From assembly GCA_022226935.1 (NCBI GenBank), contig CP092081.1, positions 978,734-1,042,733 on the forward strand: a DNA stretch of 64,000 bases, written 5' to 3'. A program made the position numbers and the translations under genes. This stretch comes from Nitrospira sp. (GTDB lineage Bacteria; Nitrospirota; Nitrospiria; Nitrospirales; Nitrospiraceae). Of the stretch, positions 59,050 through 64,000 are shown piece by piece. The notes below the pieces were generated by a model. The model saw only the letters and a list, made by a program, of their open reading frames with translations. It had not been told where the DNA came from and did no database searches. Numbering within the stretch: the first letter of the stretch is position 1; each line of letters opens with the position of its first letter.

Positions 59050-60261
59050 ATGGCGGCGAGCGGCATACATCGACGCGCACTCTTACAAGCGGCCATGGCG
59101 CTTCCCCTTGTGTTGTTGCGTCCCGCCTGGCCGTCGCAGCTCTGGGCGGCGGACACGAATGGTATCCTCCCCGGTTCCCGCAATCGTGAACGTATTCTGC
59201 TGCTGGTGGAGTTGCAGGGCGGGAATGACGGTCTCAATACGGTCGTTCCTTACGGTGATGCGGCGTACTACCGGGCGAGACCGCAATTGGCGATCCCACG
59301 TGATCAAGTTCGACAGCTCACTCCCCAATTGGGTCTCCACCCAGCCCTATCGCCATTGCTGTCTGTGTGGGAACGCAAGGAGCTGGTATGGGTGCAGGGA
59401 GTCGGGTATCCCAAGCCGAATCGATCGCATTTTCGTTCCATTGAAATCTGGAACACGGCATCGGATAGCGAAGAGGTCCTGGACAAGGGATGGTTGTCGG
59501 AAATATTTGCACAGTATCCATTGCCGATCGGGTTTACGGCCGAAGGCGTTCTGTTGGGCAGGGGAGACGCGGGCCCCCTGAGTGGAGGCAAGGTACGCAC
59601 CATCGCACTGCATGATCCCGCACAGTTTTTCCATCAGGCCGGCAGGGTCGCACCGGTGTCTGTGGCGACGACGAATCGCGCGCTCGCCCATATTCTTGAG
59701 GTTCGGCGCGAGATTTCTCAAGCGGCGACCGATTTGCAGAGTCGTATTCAACAAGTACCGCCGCTGTCGATCGACTTCCCCTCGCACAAATTCGGGAAGC
59801 AACTGGAAGTCGCCGCCAGGCTGATTGCGGCGAAAGTTTCGGTAGCCGTCATCAAGGTCACTCACGGCAGTTTTGACACTCACGCCGGTCAATTGGCTGC
59901 TCACCACCGGCTACTGGAAGAACTGGCCCAAGGATTGATGGCTTTCCGCGCGGCAATGGAACAACGGGGTCTCTGGAGCGAGGTGTTGGTGATGACCTAT
60001 TCCGAATTCGGCCGCCGGGTCGGAGAAAATGCCAGCCACGGTACCGATCACGGCACCGCAGCCACGCACCTCTTTATGGGCGGGCGTGTCAAGGGTGGTT
60101 TGTATGGCGCACCTTGTTCGTTGACCGACCTGGAGGGGGGCGACCTGAAACATACGCTGGACTACCGGAGTCTATATGCAACCGTGATTGAACAGTGGTG
60201 GGGCTTGCCGGCTGCGTCGTTCAGGAGCGGTCGTTATCCGGCCATAGACTGCATCGCCTGA
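59050..60261 (+). CDS. DUF1501 family protein, Tat-exported
   Basis: The 403-residue protein has a twin-arginine-like signal (HRRALLQAAMALPLVLL, residues 7-23) and DUF1501 motifs: LLVELQGGNDGLNTVVPYGDAAYYRARPQLAIP, VQGVGYPKPNRSHFRSIEIW, VIKVTHGSFDTHAGQLAAHHRLLEELAQGLMAFRAAM, EVLVMTYSEFGRRVGENASHGTDHGTAATHLFMGG and a C-terminal YRSLYATVIEQWWGLP. These resemble sulfatase/alkaline-phosphatase-like folds. It should be periplasmic and forms a pair with the DUF1800 gene. Its biochemical role is unknown. Confidence 0.9.
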   Translation: MAASGIHRRALLQAAMALPLVLLRPAWPSQLWAADTNGILPGSRNRERILLLVELQGGNDGLNTVVPYGDAAYYRARPQLAIPRDQVRQLTPQLGLHPALSPLLSVWERKELVWVQGVGYPKPNRSHFRSIEIWNTASDSEEVLDKGWLSEIFAQYPLPIGFTAEGVLLGRGDAGPLSGGKVRTIALHDPAQFFHQAGRVAPVSVATTNRALAHILEVRREISQAATDLQSRIQQVPPLSIDFPSHKFGKQLEVAARLIAAKVSVAVIKVTHGSFDTHAGQLAAHHRLLEELAQGLMAFRAAMEQRGLWSEVLVMTYSEFGRRVGENASHGTDHGTAATHLFMGGRVKGGLYGAPCSLTDLEGGDLKHTLDYRSLYATVIEQWWGLPAASFRSGRYPAIDCIA

Positions 60262-60327
60262 TGGGCGGGACTTGATTTCGTGCCGTAATCTTCCTATCCT
60301 GCGTGTCTCTGAAAGGAAGGTGACGTC

Positions 60328-60693
60328 ATGCTGAGGGAGATTGTACGAACCGGTGTTGCGGCAGTGCTGTTGATGTCAGTCATGTTGTTGCCCGTGTTGA
60401 CCTCACCAATTCGGGCAGAAGACGGTGGCGCGTCGAACCCCTCGTCCGTCACGCAGTCTCAGGCTCACCGCCCCGGGGTATTGCAGCAGACGCCCGCTCC
60501 GGTTGAACCGTCATTGCCGCTGCTGGTGGCCGAAGGATCCAATTCCTGTGAGATCGTGTCCTGCGGCATGGGCATCAAGCAAACCTGCCAGATCACGTGC
60601 CCCGCCGATAAAACGCCGAAGTGCAGCTGCGATTGTGAACGAAGCTTCGGCCCGATGTGTATGGATTACAAGGCGAACTGTCGCTGCGAATAG
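60328..60693 (+). CDS. Secreted Cys-rich protein
   Basis: The 121-residue protein has a signal peptide (VAAVLLMSVMLLPVLTSPIRA, cleavage about residue 30), a Ser/Pro linker and a Cys-rich C-terminal domain of about 50 residues with ten cysteines (SCEIVSCGMGIKQTCQITCP, KCSCDCERSFGPMCMD and NCRCE). The cysteine spacing suggests disulfides or a metal cluster. GGAAGG lies upstream of ATG. It follows the DUF1800/DUF1501 pair by 66 bp. No family was recognised. Confidence 0.65.
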   Translation: MLREIVRTGVAAVLLMSVMLLPVLTSPIRAEDGGASNPSSVTQSQAHRPGVLQQTPAPVEPSLPLLVAEGSNSCEIVSCGMGIKQTCQITCPADKTPKCSCDCERSFGPMCMDYKANCRCE

Positions 60694-60711
60694 GGGGAGT
60701 CGGCCGGTCAC

Positions 60712-60912
60712 TCATTCATTGTTCGGCGAAGAGGACTCCGTCCCACCCACGGTCAGGCTCGGCCCTGGCACGCGGTACTGCTCTCCTGCCCAGGCTCCCA
60801 AATCGATCAGTTGGCAGCGCTCGGAACAAAACGGGCGCCAGGGATTGTCGTTCCAGGTCGTAGCCTGGTGACATTCGGGGCAACGGCGCGATGAAGGCTC
60901 GCTTCCGAGCAA
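60712..60912 (-). CDS. yacG: DNA gyrase inhibitor YacG family zinc-binding protein
   Basis: The 66-residue protein starts at TTG and contains the full YacG core: [20 protein letters not shown] followed by [20 protein letters not shown], with four zinc-binding cysteines. E. coli YacG binds GyrB and inhibits gyrase. The gene begins 5 bp after the NlpC/P60-like lipoprotein gene on the same strand, so its transcription depends on that gene. Confidence 0.9.
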   Translation of the reverse strand: MLGSEPSSRRCPECHQATTWNDNPWRPFCSERCQLIDLGAWAGEQYRVPGPSLTVGGTESSSPNNE

Positions 60913-60917
60913 GGTGC

Positions 60918-61619
60918 TTACCTTGTAGCGGGTGATCCTGACGCAGAGTCTATCACTCTCGTGCCGAAGGCGGCAAACAACTCGCCGGTCAGATAGGCCG
61001 TGTGCGCTCCATCCCGCCAGTGTTTTCGTCGCATATAATCATTGAGCAGTCGACCGTCGGCCGTGCGATGGATATGCGGATGCGCCACATTCATCCGGTA
61101 TCGTTCGATGGCGCCGGCCACCCGGCTAATGAAGACGATCGTGCCGTCCTGCTCCACCTGTTCCACGATCCCGACATGCGTCAGCGGATCGTTGACCAAG
61201 CCGTCTCCATTGAAGTCCCAGGTATTGTCGAAGAACACCACATCACCGGCCTGTACGACCGGCCCGCGGTGGAGTCGACCATTTTTCCGGATGTGGTTGT
61301 AAATGAGACCCACGCCGTTGGTCCTACCGTCGGCAGAGCCTTCGGAGTAAAGATCAATGCCGTGGGCGAGATAAATGGCGCGTGTCACTCCGGCGCAGTC
61401 GTAACTGATCCGACGGCCCTGACTTTCGATGATGGTGGCGCCGACCAGGTTCACGGCTGTGCGGACGATCGCTTGTTGACGGGTGTCGCTGTGACTGGCA
61501 CGGCAACAATCAGGAAGAGGAGTTACCGCCTGCCGCAGTCCTTGTGACGACGGAGCGGCGCAGGCGGTGAGTGCGGAAGCGAGGGCCAGGCTACACCATG
61601 TGCGTGAGAGCATCGGCAT
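60918..61619 (-). CDS. NlpC/P60- or CHAP-like lipoprotein
   Basis: The start at 61619 (or 61613) gives a lipoprotein signal ending in LTAC (about residue 20) and 233 residues. The catalytic-looking cysteine is in [23 protein letters not shown], and a following histidine is in [25 protein letters not shown] lies in between. This matches the Cys-His papain-like peptidoglycan amidase/endopeptidase layout, so it should cleave wall peptides from the outer membrane. yacG follows it by 5 bp. Confidence 0.78.
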   Translation of the reverse strand: MPMLSRTWCSLALASALTACAAPSSQGLRQAVTPLPDCCRASHSDTRQQAIVRTAVNLVGATIIESQGRRISYDCAGVTRAIYLAHGIDLYSEGSADGRTNGVGLIYNHIRKNGRLHRGPVVQAGDVVFFDNTWDFNGDGLVNDPLTHVGIVEQVEQDGTIVFISRVAGAIERYRMNVAHPHIHRTADGRLLNDYMRRKHWRDGAHTAYLTGELFAAFGTRVIDSASGSPATR

Positions 61620-61708
61620 ACAGTGTAAGTATAGCGCTTCTTCGGAGCATGTCAGTCGAGGGGCTAAACGACGTCCCATCGCCGCTGCCAATCTTCTTCA
61701 GTATGTTT

Positions 61709-63361
61709 TCACGCGCCGGCGCTAGAGAAGACTTGCTTGATCAAGGTCTGCGCATCTTCTTGGATCTGCAGCAGATGAGCCTGCCCTTTGAAGCTCTCCG
61801 CGTAAAGTTTATACACATCCTCCGTTCCGCTGGGGCGGGCGGCAAACCAGCCGTTGGCGGTGGTGACCTTGAGCCCACCGATCGAGGCCTTGTTTCCCGG
61901 CGCTTCCGTCAACATGGCGATGATGGGTTCTCCGGCGAGCTCCTTGCTCCGCACTTGCTGCGGTGAAAATTTTTGCAGGGCGGCTTTTTGCGCTCTGGTG
62001 GCCGGCGCATCGATTCGCTCGTAGACCGGCTCGCCGAGTTGGGCCGTCAATTCACCGTACAATTGCGCCGGGTCTTTTCCCGTGACCGCCAGCATCTCCG
62101 CCGCGAGCAGATTCATGATGATGCCGTCTTTATCGGTCACCCAGGTGGTGCCATCGAGCCGAAGAAAGGCCGCGCCCGCGCTTTCTTCTCCGCCGAATCC
62201 CAAGGAGCCGTCGCTGAGGCCCGGTACGAACCATTTGAATCCCACGGGCACTTCGACCAGCCTCCGTTTCAGCGACCGGACGAGGCGGTCGATGATGTTG
62301 CTACTAACGACCGTCTTGCCGACTCCTGCCGTACTCTTCCACCCGGGACGATGGGTGAAGAGATAAGAGATCGCGGCCGCGAGGTAGTGGTTCGGGTTCA
62401 TCAAACCGGCCCCGGGCGTCACGATGCCGTGGCGATCCGTATCGGTGTCGTTCCCAAAAGCCAGATCGAATCGGTTCTTGAGCGTAATGAGCGAGGCCAT
62501 GGCATAGGGGGAGGAGCAGTCCATACGGATCTTCCCGTCCCAATCGAGCGTCATGAAGCGAAAGGTCGGATCGACAGATTCGTTGACGATCTCCAGATTC
62601 AATCCATATCGCTCAGCCAGGGGGCGCCAGTACGCCACGGCTGCACCACCCAGCGGATCGACGCCCAGGCGCAGGTTCGCTGCCTTGATGCGATCGAGAT
62701 CGACGACATGGGCAAGATCTGCGATGTAGGTCCCGGCGAAATCGTAGCGCGTGGTAGAGGCCGCTCGAATCGCCTGCTCGTAGGGTATGCGTTTCACACC
62801 CTGCAGGTTGGCCGCCAGGAGTTCATTGGCGCGGTTCTCAATGGCTTTCGTCACGTCGGTGTCGGCAGGGCCGCCATGGGGCGGATTGTATTTGAATCCG
62901 CCGTCCTCCGGTGGATTATGCGAGGGCGTGACGATGATGCCATCGGCGAAGCCGGACGTTCGGTCGCGATTGGTTTGAATGATCGCATGGGACATGACCG
63001 GGGTCGGCGTGTAGCCGTCGTCCTTATCCATGCGGACGTGGACACCGTTCGCGGCCAGCACCTCCAGGGCGCTGCGCTGAGCAGGAGCGGAGAGCGCATG
63101 GGTATCTTTGCCGATGAAGAGGGGGCCTGTCGTGCCGGCTTTGATCCGGTACTCGCAGATCGCCTGAGTGATTGCAAGAATGTGCGCTTCGTTGAACGTT
63201 CGTTTCAAGGATGAGCCGCGATGGCCGCTGGTGCCGAAGCTGACGCGCTGGTGAACATCGGCTGGGTCCGGCGTCTCCTGGTCATAGGCCTGCTCCAGTC
63301 GGGCGAGATCAACAAACTGTTCCGGTTGTGCCAGTTGGCCGGCGCGGGGATGGTGAGCCAT
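61709..63361 (-). CDS. pgm: Phosphoglucomutase, alpha-D-glucose-specific
   Basis: The start at 63361 ([22 protein letters not shown]) matches E. coli Pgm, giving 550 residues. Motifs: [12 protein letters not shown] near the N-terminus, the phosphoserine motif [24 protein letters not shown], the metal-binding [11 protein letters not shown], the sugar-binding GFGGEESAG and the phosphate-binding [15 protein letters not shown]. It interconverts glucose-1-phosphate and glucose-6-phosphate for glycogen and nucleotide sugars. It stands alone. Confidence 0.97.
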   Translation of the reverse strand: MAHHPRAGQLAQPEQFVDLARLEQAYDQETPDPADVHQRVSFGTSGHRGSSLKRTFNEAHILAITQAICEYRIKAGTTGPLFIGKDTHALSAPAQRSALEVLAANGVHVRMDKDDGYTPTPVMSHAIIQTNRDRTSGFADGIIVTPSHNPPEDGGFKYNPPHGGPADTDVTKAIENRANELLAANLQGVKRIPYEQAIRAASTTRYDFAGTYIADLAHVVDLDRIKAANLRLGVDPLGGAAVAYWRPLAERYGLNLEIVNESVDPTFRFMTLDWDGKIRMDCSSPYAMASLITLKNRFDLAFGNDTDTDRHGIVTPGAGLMNPNHYLAAAISYLFTHRPGWKSTAGVGKTVVSSNIIDRLVRSLKRRLVEVPVGFKWFVPGLSDGSLGFGGEESAGAAFLRLDGTTWVTDKDGIIMNLLAAEMLAVTGKDPAQLYGELTAQLGEPVYERIDAPATRAQKAALQKFSPQQVRSKELAGEPIIAMLTEAPGNKASIGGLKVTTANGWFAARPSGTEDVYKLYAESFKGQAHLLQIQEDAQTLIKQVFSSAGA

Positions 63362-63516
63362 GGACGCCTCAATAGAATTGATGACGGGCGGATGATGAGT
63401 GCAGATCCGTTTTCGCTCAGTATATACACCTCGATCTCGATTGTCAGGCACGCTTGGTTGCGCGGTCCTCGGCGCGGGTGTTAAGATCCGGTCACGTTAA
63501 GGAGAGGGGTTTGACC

Positions 63517-63783
63517 ATGCCGAATATCACCTTATTGCATTCACCAACCTGCGGAGCTTGCCCTTCGGCGAAACGCCTCTGGAAGGAGCTCAGGGTAAAG
63601 TATAGCTTTAGCTATCGCGAGGTCGATATTACGACCCCGGACGGCCAGGAGCTGGCAAACCGGCATTCGGTCCGGGCGGTACCCGCGACCATTATCGATG
63701 GCCGGTTGACGTTCGTCGGGGTGCCGCCTCGCCAAAGTGCGGAAAAAGCGCTGCAGCTGAAGATGAAACCGCAGGGAGCGTGA
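63517..63783 (+). CDS. Glutaredoxin/thioredoxin-like protein
   Basis: The start at 63517 (MPNITLLHSPTCGACPSAKRLWKEL) follows AAGGAGAGG. The 88-residue protein has a CGAC redox motif (residues 12-15), a central VDITTPDGQELANRHSVRAVPATIIDG with the cis-proline (AVPAT) and ends KPQGA. It is a small single-domain thiol-disulfide oxidoreductase fold. It lies 12 bp upstream of a zinc-ribbon gene, so the two probably form an operon. Partner unknown. Confidence 0.85.
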   Translation: MPNITLLHSPTCGACPSAKRLWKELRVKYSFSYREVDITTPDGQELANRHSVRAVPATIIDGRLTFVGVPPRQSAEKALQLKMKPQGA

Positions 63784-63795
63784 GATCGGAGATAT

Positions 63796-63960
63796 ATGAC
63801 CGTTCCTGATGACGATGATTTCGAGCTGCCGATCCTTCCTATGATCGACAAGGGACCGCCACCGGAATGCGGCACCTGCGGCGATCCCATGAAATTTATC
63901 GACGGCGACTGGGCCTGTGTTGATTGCAACGGCGAACTGCTGGGTCCGGAAACCGGCTAG
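63796..63960 (+). CDS. 54-residue zinc-ribbon protein
   Basis: The ORF encodes MTVPDDDDFELPILPMIDKG plus a C-terminal zinc ribbon with CGTCGDPM and ACVDCNG (CxxC...CxxC, about residues 25-45). The N-terminus is acidic. It is 12 bp after the redoxin gene. No family was recognised; a rubredoxin-like metal site or protein-binding ribbon is possible. Only 40 bp of the window follow it. Confidence 0.65.
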   Translation: MTVPDDDDFELPILPMIDKGPPPECGTCGDPMKFIDGDWACVDCNGELLGPETG

Positions 63961-64000
63961 TGGAGGAATCGTCCCCCGGTCGATGTCGAATGAACACGAT

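Overview
The window is about 64 kb of GC-rich bacterial chromosome with dense, mostly operonic genes. It contains no rRNA, tRNA, CRISPR array, integrase or complete insertion sequence that I could recognise. The gene set fits a Nitrospira-like member of the Nitrospirota: a cysteine-type formate dehydrogenase coupled to a formate/nitrite transporter, a hopanoid C-3 methylase (HpnR) homologue, B12-dependent ribonucleotide reductase, many lipoproteins with Lol/Lnt machinery, and bacterial copies of topoisomerase IB and topoisomerase VI. The taxonomic call is inference from gene content; no marker gene was compared. LAYOUT. 1-2.7 kb: 3' part of a formate dehydrogenase alpha subunit, then an FNT channel. 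2.7-5.4 kb: small membrane proteins and an AmpG-like MFS permease. 5.4-9.3 kb: class II ribonucleotide reductase nrdJ behind a promoter carrying two NrdR-type boxes 31 bp apart. 9.5-13.2 kb: PilZ protein, a small repeat-motif protein, a RidA-like lipoprotein and a DUF748 protein. 13.3-18.2 kb: topoisomerase IB, then two visibly damaged genes (hpnR with a frameshift, a response regulator-GAF gene with an amber stop) around two small membrane-protein genes. 18.2-21.3 kb: cupin, ACT-domain, RlpA and CorC/HlyC genes. 21.3-26.1 kb, minus strand: a MoxR-type ATPase, an unrecognised 632-aa partner and ligA in one tight operon. 26.4-34.3 kb: LysM lipoprotein followed by a near-complete trp operon (E-G-D-C-lipoprotein-F-B-A) with two kinds of repeated sequence in its spacers. 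34.5-44.3 kb: a GAF protein, then a long minus-strand run lnt-prfB-lysS-lolC-lolD-outer-membrane protein-lipoprotein, so lipoprotein maturation and export sit beside translation genes; prfB keeps the programmed +1 frameshift. 44.3-50.7 kb: unrecognised membrane proteins, PilZ and VanZ proteins, an FMN split-barrel protein, four consecutive lipoprotein genes (three of them paralogues), a decayed 2OG-Fe(II) oxygenase, dodecin and a small partner. 50.9-56.6 kb: a response regulator-PAS protein, a membrane protein, and the topoisomerase VI B and A subunits. 56.6-64 kb: secreted small proteins, a DUF1800/DUF1501 pair, YacG, an NlpC/P60-like lipoprotein, phosphoglucomutase, a redoxin and a zinc-ribbon protein. 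MOST INTERESTING: the tandem three-lipoprotein family (47.6-49.65 kb), the MoxR-partner-LigA operon, topoisomerases VI and IB in one bacterium, the broken hpnR, and the repeated elements inside operon spacers. Where starts were chosen by Shine-Dalgarno position this is stated in the entry; all functional names are from motif recognition by eye, without database searches.
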